Assembly (NCBI GenBank): GCA_947464365.1 | Contig: CANHWS010000194.1 | Coordinates: forward strand, 1 to 6,689 | Direction of reading: 5' to 3' | DNA length: 6,689 nucleotides | Source of the DNA: Cytophagaceae bacterium | GTDB taxonomy: Bacteria > Bacteroidota > Bacteroidia > Cytophagales > Flexibacteraceae | In this document: piece by piece, positions 1 to 5,299 of the stretch | Layout: each line of letters begins with the position of its first letter | Position numbering within the stretch: the first letter of the stretch is position 1 | Translations under genes and position numbers: made by a program | Notes under the pieces: model-generated | What the model saw: the letters and a program-made list of their open reading frames with translations, nothing else | What the model was told of the DNA's origin: nothing | Database searches by the model: none

Positions 1-760
1 AAATGGAACCTGAGTAGTCTAGATAGTCTTGGGAATTTTTACTTGCCCTTTGACTCGCAAATGAAAACCACGCAAAATATTCAAGATAATATACCTTAGC
101 AAAATTTGCGATCTTTGAAACGTACTCTTGATAAGCGGAGACTGTTGATCCGTAGCGCCAAGTGGTAATTTCCTTCGGGTCAATTATATTTCTTTTAGAG
201 TTCGATGGATCAACCTTTGCTAGCCGTAACGCTAACCAAGACTTGATTTCAGTAGTGTCGGACAAAGATTGGTCGTTATTATTTAGTAACATCTTATGAC
301 CATAATTAAGCATGATTCCGCTGTAGCAGGGGTTGCATGCAGTGAAACTAGCGATATCACCCTTTAGTCTCAGATTTAGCGCAGTTGCATTGCTATCGGT
401 ATTCGTTGACGGCAAAAAGCTAATATTCCCAACAGCATAGAAAGTTGCTTTGTCAAGCCCTCTGTATATGAAATACCGAATGTTTGGCAAACTCAAACTC
501 ACCTGGCTAGAGAATGGGATCAAAATTGCGTTAACCTTAGTAGTCGACCCTTGTTGAGGCACTACAATAAGCTGACCAGGACAAATACCAAAGGCCTTAA
601 CCCTGACGGGACTACTTCCTGTGCCACCTGCAAGGGTGCAAACCTCGGTGGTCTGGAAATGCTGGTTTGGCCCTCCCGTACCTCCAGCCAATGGACCCCA
701 ACCTTCCCATACCTGAGAAGTAGTCGTGTCTTGGTCAAAAAAGTAGGACAGCTTGCTCAT
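1..760 (-). CDS. Unrecognised protein, N-terminal 253 codons, cut by the left edge
   Basis: The minus strand has one frame free of stop codons from 844 down to the left edge. The only ATG in it is at 758-760, giving MSKLSYFFDQDTTT and 253 readable codons with no stop. I do not recognise the family and assign no function. The protein looks like real coding sequence: mixed polar and hydrophobic segments, many short beta-like stretches (VKAFGICPGQLIVVPQQG at about 54-71; IRYFIYRGL at 94-102). The motif LAGGTG occurs twice (residues 24-29 and 43-48), and there is a CNPC motif at 142-145 and an aromatic run near 220-234. There is no signal peptide or clear membrane segment. A GGAGG lies 12 bases before the ATG, a rather long spacing. 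GC is about 40% over the first 480 bases against about 53% in sampled rlmN lines, which hints at a different origin. Could also be a fragment of a decayed gene; the C-terminus is not visible. Confidence 0.6.
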   Translation of the reverse strand, partial: MSKLSYFFDQDTTTSQVWEGWGPLAGGTGGPNQHFQTTEVCTLAGGTGSSPVRVKAFGICPGQLIVVPQQGSTTKVNAILIPFSSQVSLSLPNIRYFIYRGLDKATFYAVGNISFLPSTNTDSNATALNLRLKGDIASFTACNPCYSGIMLNYGHKMLLNNNDQSLSDTTEIKSWLALRLAKVDPSNSKRNIIDPKEITTWRYGSTVSAYQEYVSKIANFAKVYYLEYFAWFSFASQRASKNSQDYLDYSGSI

Positions 761-765
761 CCGCT

Positions 766-879
766 CTAGTTTCCTCCCTGCATGGCTATTTCCAAAACCT
801 GCAAACAGCCTGCCAAAGGTAACAATGCAAACTTGATAAGTTTCTTAGGCAAATGCAAGAGATTAAATGTTAATGTCAT
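766..879 (-). CDS. Possible 37-residue small ORF with lipobox-like motif, just upstream of the left-edge gene
   Basis: An ATG at 877-879 opens a 37-residue frame ending in TAG at 766-768. The N-terminal part is MTLTFNLLHLPKKLIKF, followed by ALLPLAGCLQ. The pattern of lysines, a short hydrophobic run and L-A-G-C at residues 22-25 resembles a lipoprotein signal sequence, although the part after the cysteine would be only 12 residues. Its stop codon is 5 bases before the ATG of the next gene, and the GGAGG that could serve that gene lies in its last codons, an arrangement suited to translational coupling. No Shine-Dalgarno sequence is close to its own start (a GGAGG is about 22 bases away). It may be a leader peptide, a tiny lipoprotein, or chance; a competing promoter candidate lies inside it. 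Confidence 0.25.
   Translation of the reverse strand: MTLTFNLLHLPKKLIKFALLPLAGCLQVLEIAMQGGN
814..821 (-). promoter_or_regulatory. Candidate -7 box (TACCTTTG) for the left-edge gene
   Basis: On the minus strand TACCTTTG matches the Bacteroidota -7 pattern TAnnTTTG exactly, about 53 bases before the ATG at 760. A transcript starting a few bases downstream would have a leader of about 45-50 bases containing the GGAGG. No TTTG is seen at the expected -33 distance (a TTTG only 6 bases upstream is too close), so the call is weak. Confidence 0.3.
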
Positions 880-1226
880 TTTGGTCTAAACAAGTTTCGA
901 TCCTCCTTGCATCAACTCATGTACGCGTGTATAACGTCTCCAGATTAGCTAAATTGTCAGTATTGATGTCTTTTAGCTTTTTTAGTCAGTGTATTTATGA
1001 CCAATGGGGACGTAAGTTGTGTTTCGTCATCTTGATTGCGTTTCAAAGGCTATTTCCAATACTTGATCTGATTAACCTTGCCTTGATAACCATTTAAGGT
1101 AACAAGTGTACCAAGGGCCAAATAACACAGGGCAACCAGGTATCTACTTCTAGCGGTTTGTGGGCAAGGGGGTGTATAGCGGTCGTTTGGTGCGGGAGTA
1201 GATTCGTATATGAGCTAGCGGCCCAA
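880..1226. other. Non-coding AT-rich spacer downstream of rlmN
   Basis: Stops occur often in all three minus frames up to about 1000, and the only longer plus frame (867-1097) has no recognisable protein character and no upstream signal. The stretch holds an AT-rich inverted repeat AGCTAAA (947-953) / TTTAGCT (972-978) followed by five T on the plus strand, and three copies of TAGCGG at 1151, 1177 and 1216. It also shares two short words with the leader of the left-edge gene. No tRNA, rRNA or clear rlmN terminator was found. Confidence 0.5.
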
Positions 1227-2351
1227 TTACTCCACCACCTCCGTCACCACCTTTTTCCCAGCCAATTGCCCACAGGCGGCGTCGATGTCTTTGCCTCGGC
1301 TGCGGCGCACGTTGGTGATTACGCGTTTGCTTTCCATATATTGTTGGAAGGCATCTAGTTTATCTGCTGTGGTGTTGGTATAGTTCGCCTCAGCTATGGG
1401 GTTGTATTCAATGATATTGACTCGGCAGGGGAACTGTTTTGTGAACTGCCAGAGCTCTTTGGCGTCGTCTAGGGTGTCATTAAAGCCATTGAAGGCAATG
1501 TACTCGAGCGTGATGCGGTTCTGGGTTTTGCGATAGAAATACTGCAACGAATCCCGCAGGGCCTCTAGTGTGTTAGATTCATTGATCGGCATAATGGTAT
1601 CCCGTTTGGCATCGTTGGCGGCATGGAGGCTCAACGCTAGGTTGAACTTCACTTGGTCATCAGCCAGTTTGGTGATCATCTTGGCGATGCCAGCTGTACT
1701 AACGGTGATGCGTTTAGGTGACCAGTTGAGCCCCGTTGGGCTGGTGATGCGGTCAATGCTTTGCATCATGTTGGCGTAGTTGAGCAACGGCTCGCCCATA
1801 CCCATATAGACGATGTTGGTAAGGGGCATACCGAAATGCTCCTTGGCTTGTAGGTCGATCAGGATTACTTGATCATAAATCTCGGCGGCATCGAGGTTGC
1901 GTTTGCGCTCCATATAGCCTGTTGCGCAGAACTTACAGGTTAGCGAGCAGCCCACTTGGCTACTAACACAAGCCGTCATCCGGTCGTCAGCGGGGATCAA
2001 TACGCCCTCGACGATATGGCCATCATGCAGGCGAAAGGCCGTTTTGATGGTCCCGTCTTGGCTCTTCTGTACGTCCTGGATGGTAACGGCATTGATGACA
2101 TAATGGTCCTTGAGCCATTGGCGTAGCGTATTGCTGAGGTTGGTCATCTGGTCAAACCGTGTGGCGGACTTGACCCATAGCCACTCATATACCTGCTTGG
2201 CCCTAAATCCTTGCTCACCTTGTTTCTTGAACAGCTCTTGGAGCTGCTCGAGGCTCAGCTTCCGGATGTCTGCCTTCGAGATGGTTGGGGCAGCAACTGG
2301 GGCTGTTTCAGTCTGAGGTAGCAAGTTGTCGGTGTCCGTAGCATTAGTCAT
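1227..2351 (-). CDS. rlmN: Dual-specificity RNA methyltransferase RlmN (23S rRNA A2503 / tRNA A37)
   Basis: Radical-SAM enzyme that makes 2-methyladenosine at A2503 of 23S rRNA and A37 of some tRNAs, acting in the cytoplasm. Starting at the ATG at 2349-2351 the protein has 374 residues, normal for the family. Visible signatures: ACVSSQVGC (127-135) carrying the methyl-handling C128; the radical-SAM cluster motif C135-x3-C139-x2-C142 followed by ATGYMERKRN; YMGMGEP (182-188); and RGKDIDAACGQL (352-363) carrying C360, the second mechanistic cysteine. C128 and C135 are seven apart, as in the E. coli enzyme (C118/C125). The first 23 residues are low-complexity and precede the conserved ADIRKLSLEQLQELF. 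The frame stays open upstream to an ATG at 2405 and a TTG at 2453, but that stretch is unlike RlmN and overlaps regulatory signals, so 2351 is preferred. Divergent from ahpC; 466 bases upstream of the left-edge gene on the same strand. Confidence 0.97.
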   Translation of the reverse strand: MTNATDTDNLLPQTETAPVAAPTISKADIRKLSLEQLQELFKKQGEQGFRAKQVYEWLWVKSATRFDQMTNLSNTLRQWLKDHYVINAVTIQDVQKSQDGTIKTAFRLHDGHIVEGVLIPADDRMTACVSSQVGCSLTCKFCATGYMERKRNLDAAEIYDQVILIDLQAKEHFGMPLTNIVYMGMGEPLLNYANMMQSIDRITSPTGLNWSPKRITVSTAGIAKMITKLADDQVKFNLALSLHAANDAKRDTIMPINESNTLEALRDSLQYFYRKTQNRITLEYIAFNGFNDTLDDAKELWQFTKQFPCRVNIIEYNPIAEANYTNTTADKLDAFQQYMESKRVITNVRRSRGKDIDAACGQLAGKKVVTEVVE

Positions 2352-2355
2352 ACTA

Positions 2356-2363
2356 CAAAGGTA
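2356..2363 (-). promoter_or_regulatory. TACCTTTG box immediately before the rlmN start
   Basis: TACCTTTG on the minus strand matches TAnnTTTG exactly and ends only 4 bases before the chosen rlmN ATG. If used as a -7 box, transcription would begin at or within a few bases of the start codon, giving a nearly leaderless mRNA. No TTTG is visible at the -33 position, so it may be chance; the same octamer also lies before the left-edge gene. Confidence 0.3.
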
Positions 2364-2425
2364 AGGATTCTGGCCCACCTTCTGGTTACGGCCACTACTT
2401 GCCATGGCGCCCCCAATTCCATAAG

Positions 2426-2442
2426 TATAGTCATGTGCTATA
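2426..2442. promoter_or_regulatory. TATAG-N7-CTATA dyad, candidate OxyR/LysR-type operator for ahpC
   Basis: A perfect 5+5 inverted repeat, TATAG and CTATA with seven bases between. The ATAG-N7-CTAT core and spacing match the published OxyR half-site pair (ATAGnTnnnAnCTAT), although the inner T and A of that consensus are not kept. It is centred near 2434, about 65 bases before the start site inferred from the ahpC promoter, which is where LysR-type activators usually bind. Only one dyad is seen, whereas OxyR often contacts two. Peroxiredoxin genes are classic OxyR targets. Confidence 0.4.
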
Positions 2443-2462
2443 TCGTTATGCAAATAATCAAT

Positions 2463-2493
2463 TTTATCTATACTGTTGGACGCCGTACGTTTG
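2463..2493 (+). promoter_or_regulatory. Bacteroidota-type promoter of ahpC (TTTA-N19-TACGTTTG)
   Basis: TACGTTTG (2486-2493) matches the -7 pattern TAnnTTTG exactly, and TTTA (2463-2466) is one base from the -33 TTTG at a spacing of 19. Transcription would start near 2498-2500, giving an ahpC leader of about 125 bases. The dyad at 2426-2442 lies just upstream. This is the best promoter match in the window. Confidence 0.55.
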
Positions 2494-2510
2494 CACCGTC
2501 CAATCAGGCA

Positions 2511-2549
2511 AGGTCAAGGCGAAACAGAGCCTAACTACTTCCTTGGCCT
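2511..2549 (+). repeat. Stem-loop in the ahpC leader
   Basis: AGGTCAAGG (2511-2519) can pair with CCTTGGCCT (2541-2549) as a 9-bp RNA stem with one G-U pair and a 21-base loop. It lies near the inferred 5' end of the ahpC transcript. The rest of the leader (2566-2626) is almost free of G (one in 61 bases) and so should be unstructured. The hairpin could protect the 5' end or regulate, or be chance; no T-tract follows, so it is not a terminator. Confidence 0.3.
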
Positions 2550-2626
2550 GATAAAGGCAACATGGATAAACCACCCCAAACAAACCCAGTACCTACCAAA
2601 CCACAATACCTCAAACCACTACCACT

Positions 2627-3193
2627 ATGCAAAACCGTGTGCTTTCTGTCGGTGCTTCTTTCCCGACCTTTAACAAAATCGCTGTCACCTCCCTGACCCA
2701 AGGCAAGGAGTTCAGCACCATCTCCAATGCCGACCACCAAGACAATGGCCAATGGCTTGTGATGTTCTGGTGGCCTAAAGACTTCACCTTCGTCTGCCCA
2801 ACGGAGATCGCGGAGTTCAACAAACGCTTCTTGGACTTTCAAGATCGGGATACCCACTTGGTAGGTGCCAGCACTGACTCTGAGTTTGTCCACCTGGCTT
2901 GGCGCCAAAACCATGATGACCTGCGGGGCCTGCGTTTCCCGATGTTGGCTGATACCTCCAAGTCATTGGCTGAGGAGCTTGGCATCCTGAGCGCGGACGA
3001 AAAGGTTGCCTACCGTGTTACCTATATCGTTGACCCACAAGGGATTATCCGTTGGGTATCGGTCAATGACCTGAACGTGGGCCGCAATGTGGACGAAGTG
3101 ATCCGGGTGCTAGATGCCCTCCAGACCGATGAGCTTTGCCCTTGCAACTGGAAGAAGGGTGAGGCTACCCTTAATGCCCCAGTCGAGGCCTAA
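2627..3193 (+). CDS. ahpC: Peroxiredoxin / alkyl hydroperoxide reductase AhpC
   Basis: Thiol peroxidase that reduces H2O2, organic hydroperoxides and possibly peroxynitrite in the cytoplasm. 188 residues with the AhpC/TSA domain: PKDFTFVCPTE (50-60) gives T54 and the peroxidatic C57; R130 is the catalytic arginine; the resolving region LCPCNWKKGE (170-179) has two cysteines, C171 and C173. This three-cysteine layout and motifs such as VGRNVDEVIRVLDALQTDEL are those of the mycobacterial AhpC (C61, C174, C176), which is re-reduced by AhpD, rather than of the enteric AhpC that works with AhpF. The start is the first in-frame ATG, preceded by a C/A-rich leader without a Shine-Dalgarno sequence. 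ahpD follows 110 bases downstream on the same strand, supporting an AhpC-AhpD system. Likely peroxide-induced, given the candidate promoter and dyad upstream. Confidence 0.97.
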   Translation: MQNRVLSVGASFPTFNKIAVTSLTQGKEFSTISNADHQDNGQWLVMFWWPKDFTFVCPTEIAEFNKRFLDFQDRDTHLVGASTDSEFVHLAWRQNHDDLRGLRFPMLADTSKSLAEELGILSADEKVAYRVTYIVDPQGIIRWVSVNDLNVGRNVDEVIRVLDALQTDELCPCNWKKGEATLNAPVEA

Positions 3194-3236
3194 TCTGGGT
3201 CTAGCCTAGGCACCTTACCACTATCTAAACAGTAGG

Positions 3237-3268
3237 CAGGGGTATCATCACTACTTCAGGTACCCCTG
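3237..3268 (+). repeat. Perfect 8-bp hairpin between ahpC and ahpD
   Basis: CAGGGGTA (3237-3244) and TACCCCTG (3261-3268) form a perfect 8-bp stem with a 16-base loop. No T-run follows, so it is not a standard terminator. Placed midway in the 110-base ahpC-ahpD gap, and with no TAnnTTTG promoter visible there, it could stabilise the upstream mRNA, attenuate readthrough into ahpD, or mark a processing site. Confidence 0.45.
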
Positions 3269-3303
3269 AGCTGCTATCCTCTAACGCAATAAAATCAAAC
3301 CAC

Positions 3304-3891
3304 ATGAGCACCACCGAAACACTTAATGAAACTTTGGAGGCCCTGGCCCAAGAGCTTAACCTCGACCTCAGTAGCCTGAGCCCAGAGACACATAACCTAG
3401 GCCAGACCAACCACCGTTACCTGCGTGATCTGCGTACCAATATTAGTAACGGACTGAAATACAGCAACCTGAGCCGCAAAGAGGCCCTGTTGATCGTTCT
3501 AGCTACTAGCCTGAACATGGGGCATAGGCCATTGAGCGCAGCCCTCACCGAGCTTGCTACCCAAGCTGGCACCACTGCTGAGGAACTTGCCGAAGTCACA
3601 GCTGTTACCAGCCTAATGGGGGTTAACAACGTGCTGTATCGCTTCCGCCACTTTGCTGAGCGGGATTACTATAACAACACACCTGCTGGCATCAAGATGA
3701 ACATCATGATGAACCCAGTGTTGGGCAAAGAGTTCTTTGAGCTCCTGAGCCTGGTGATCAGTGCCATCAATGGTTGCGAGGTCTGCGTTCGGAGCCATGA
3801 GGAGTCGGTACGCCACCTAGGCAGCAGTGAGGCCCGCATCTATGATGCCATTCGCCTTGGTGCAATGGCTCGGGGATTGATCGTCCTCTAG
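3304..3891 (+). CDS. ahpD: Alkylhydroperoxidase AhpD (carboxymuconolactone decarboxylase-like fold)
   Basis: Thiol-disulfide partner that passes electrons to AhpC; in mycobacteria it is reduced by lipoylated SucB with dihydrolipoamide dehydrogenase. 195 residues. The C-terminal AhpD core is clear: INGCEVCVRSHEESVR (155-170) contains the CxxC pair C158/C161 and H165, and E146 lies 12 residues before C158, exactly the E118/C130/C133/H137 spacing of M. tuberculosis AhpD. The position of mycobacterial H132 is V160 here. Residues 61-118 (ALLIVLATSLNMGH and VTAVTSLMGVNNVLYRFRHF) fit the first helical repeat of the two-repeat family fold. The protein is somewhat longer than the 177-residue mycobacterial form, mostly at the N-terminus. 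The ATG directly follows TCAAACCAC, a word also found just before ahpC, and there is no Shine-Dalgarno sequence. Probably cotranscribed with ahpC. Confidence 0.93.
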   Translation: MSTTETLNETLEALAQELNLDLSSLSPETHNLGQTNHRYLRDLRTNISNGLKYSNLSRKEALLIVLATSLNMGHRPLSAALTELATQAGTTAEELAEVTAVTSLMGVNNVLYRFRHFAERDYYNNTPAGIKMNIMMNPVLGKEFFELLSLVISAINGCEVCVRSHEESVRHLGSSEARIYDAIRLGAMARGLIVL

Positions 3892-3934
3892 AACTAGTGC
3901 AAAAGATATTACCTGAGTAAATGATCACCGAATA

Positions 3935-3973
3935 AAAACGGGCCCAACGCTGTCAATGCATTGGGCCCGTTTT
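3935..3973. terminator. Bidirectional rho-independent terminator between ahpD and exbD
   Basis: AAAACGGGCCCAA (3935-3947) pairs perfectly with TTGGGCCCGTTTT (3961-3973): a 13-bp stem with a GC-rich core and a 13-base loop, flanked by A-run and T-run so that it can terminate from either side. It lies 43 bases after the ahpD stop and 25 bases after the exbD stop of the convergent operon. Confidence 0.92.
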
Positions 3974-3998
3974 AGTTTGTCTAAGGTAACCAAATCTG

Positions 3999-4397
3999 CT
4001 ATTGCGCCTTTTCGGTCGCAATCACTAGTGGCAGTTTGGCCTTATTGATGGCATCAACTACCTGAATTAGTTTGTCCACTGTTTGGCTTTTGTCACAGCG
4101 GAGGACGACGGTGGCGTTATCGTTCTTGACCTTTTCAGCCTCTAGCGTACCTTGTAGGGCAGTTAGGTCTAGCTCGGTTTTTTCGATGTAGATTTTGTTA
4201 TCTGCTGTAACCGCAATGTTGATAAGGTGTTTTGGCACAGTGTGGCCAGTGGTAGCCTTAGGCAGTAGTAGCTTGATGGCTGTTGGGCTGGCCAAGGTGG
4301 ACATGATCAAGAAAAACAGCATCAAGAAGAACAAGATGTCCGATAGGGCACCTGCCTCTACGGCTGCATGGTGTTTGGCACGTCGTCTGAACTGCAT
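3999..4397 (-). CDS. exbD: ExbD/TolR-family proton-channel subunit
   Basis: Inner-membrane subunit that together with ExbB uses the proton gradient to drive TonB- or Tol-type energy transfer to the outer membrane. 132 residues in the usual order: a short basic cytoplasmic start (RRRAKHH at 4-10), a single membrane helix at about 17-36 (ALSDILFFLMLFFLIMST) with the conserved proton-carrying D20, then LASPTAIKLLLP and a periplasmic domain ending in TVVLRCDKSQTVDKL and the family's LPLVIATEK-like final strand. C101 stands where many relatives have a small residue. Second gene of the operon, 99 bases after exbB. The spacer between them has no clear promoter, so cotranscription is likely. The terminator at 3935-3973 closes the operon; no tonB, tolA or second exbD follows, unlike many Bacteroidota clusters. 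Whether it serves a TonB or a Tol system cannot be decided from sequence alone. Confidence 0.93.
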   Translation of the reverse strand: MQFRRRAKHHAAVEAGALSDILFFLMLFFLIMSTLASPTAIKLLLPKATTGHTVPKHLINIAVTADNKIYIEKTELDLTALQGTLEAEKVKNDNATVVLRCDKSQTVDKLIQVVDAINKAKLPLVIATEKAQ

Positions 4398-4496
4398 GGT
4401 CGTGGATCTTTATGGTTGATGGAGCAAAAACTGAGTGGATTAGGGCGGGGCTAAGCCAATAGGCCAACGCAATTCCTACCCTAGGTCATCTCAGAC

Positions 4497-5177
4497 TTAG
4501 TCCATCGGTTTATGCAACAGGTCCAGGAACTCGATAGCAGTGACCTCCATTTTGTTGACCACACGGTCAATTTTGGCATTGAGTAGGGTGTAGAGCATAT
4601 AGGCCATTACGCCGACCACAAGGCCACTGGCGCTGGTCACCATTTTCTCGTACATACCGCCTGCAATTATGCCGATGCTGATGTTGTCAGAGATCGAGAT
4701 GTTGTAGAAGGCCTTGATCATCCCGAGGACAGTACCCAAGAAACCGAACATCGGTGCTATGGCCGCAATGGCAGACAGAATGCTCAGGTTGCGCTCCATG
4801 TTATAGACCTCAACGCGGGCAGTGCTCTCGATGGCACTCTCGATGTCACGGGTGTCTTGGCCCATCCGGAGCAAGCCCCGCTCTAGCAGGCGTGCAATCG
4901 GGTAGGTGGATTTGTTACAGTATGCCAACGCACCTTTGACGTCACCCTTGTAGAGCAGGTCCTTGATCTGGCCCAGAAAGTTCGGATCCAGCGTGCCAGC
5001 ACGGTTGATGTACCGATACCGCTCGACGAAAATATAGATGGCTGCAAACGAGAGGATAAAAATCGGGATCATCACCGGGCCACCCTTCATCAGCAGATCG
5101 AGGGCATTGAGGCCTCCGTCTGGTGCAGTGGCGGGTAGGCTAACAGCGGTGGTGTCTTGAAGCAGAATATTAAACAT
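4497..5177 (-). CDS. exbB: ExbB/TolQ/MotA-family proton-channel protein
   Basis: Pentameric inner-membrane partner of ExbD. 226 residues with three membrane helices: about 33-51 (GPVMIPIFILSFAAIYIFV), 131-155 (with the signature GFLGTVLGM at 145-153) and 178-199 (TSASGLVVGVMAYMLYTLL). The cytoplasmic loop contains ARLLERGLLRMG (95-106) and VEVYNMERNL (122-131), as in Bacteroidota homologues, and the C-terminus EFLDLLHKPMD is also typical. The non-conserved first 25 residues make an exact start less certain, but the ATG at 5175-5177 is the only good one before LNALDLLMKGGPV. There is no Shine-Dalgarno sequence. First gene of the exbB-exbD operon, divergent from the helicase gene. A weak promoter match lies at 5236-5267. 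Confidence 0.96.
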   Translation of the reverse strand: MFNILLQDTTAVSLPATAPDGGLNALDLLMKGGPVMIPIFILSFAAIYIFVERYRYINRAGTLDPNFLGQIKDLLYKGDVKGALAYCNKSTYPIARLLERGLLRMGQDTRDIESAIESTARVEVYNMERNLSILSAIAAIAPMFGFLGTVLGMIKAFYNISISDNISIGIIAGGMYEKMVTSASGLVVGVMAYMLYTLLNAKIDRVVNKMEVTAIEFLDLLHKPMD

Positions 5178-5235
5178 TGGCTTTAGGGCTGCTGACGGCT
5201 CGACTGGTAGGTGTAGTGGCGGCCTGCAGTTGGTA

Positions 5236-5267
5236 CAAATATGCCAACGCTTTTTGGCTTTAGGAAA
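5236..5267 (-). promoter_or_regulatory. Candidate promoter of exbB-exbD (TTTC-N20-CATATTTG)
   Basis: On the minus strand CATATTTG (5243-5236) is one base from TAnnTTTG, and TTTC (5267-5264) is one base from the -33 TTTG at a spacing of 20. The start site would be near 5230, giving a leader of about 50 bases before the exbB ATG. Each box has one mismatch, so this is a moderate to weak call. Confidence 0.35.
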
Positions 5268-5299
5268 TTGTCTGCCCTGTTTGTGTGTTACTACCTATG

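Noticed and set aside
551..769. 72-codon plus-strand frame
   Set aside because: Lies antisense to the longer open left-edge gene, which has better protein character and a GGAGG before its start.
893..908. tRNA T-loop-like sequence (GTTTCGATCC)
   Set aside because: No matching 5-bp T-stem, anticodon arm or acceptor stem nearby.
947..983. Hairpin AGCTAAA/TTTAGCT followed by five T (plus strand) as a terminator
   Set aside because: Stem is short and AT-rich with an 18-base loop, and no plus-strand gene precedes it.
867..1097. 76-codon plus-strand frame, hydrophobic
   Set aside because: AT-rich spacer sequence; no promoter, ribosome site or family resemblance.
2352..2453. Longer rlmN start at the ATG at 2405 or the TTG at 2453
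   Set aside because: The extra residues do not resemble RlmN N-termini and overlap the TACCTTTG box and the TATAG-N7-CTATA dyad; the 374-residue form already has normal length.
2562..2696. Proline-rich 44-codon frame in the ahpC leader, overlapping the ahpC start out of frame
   Set aside because: It follows from the C/A-rich leader (CCA, CCT codons); no ribosome site and no recognisable features, so probably chance.
2531..2914. 127-codon minus-strand frame opposite ahpC
   Set aside because: Antisense shadow of the well-supported ahpC gene; no motifs of its own.
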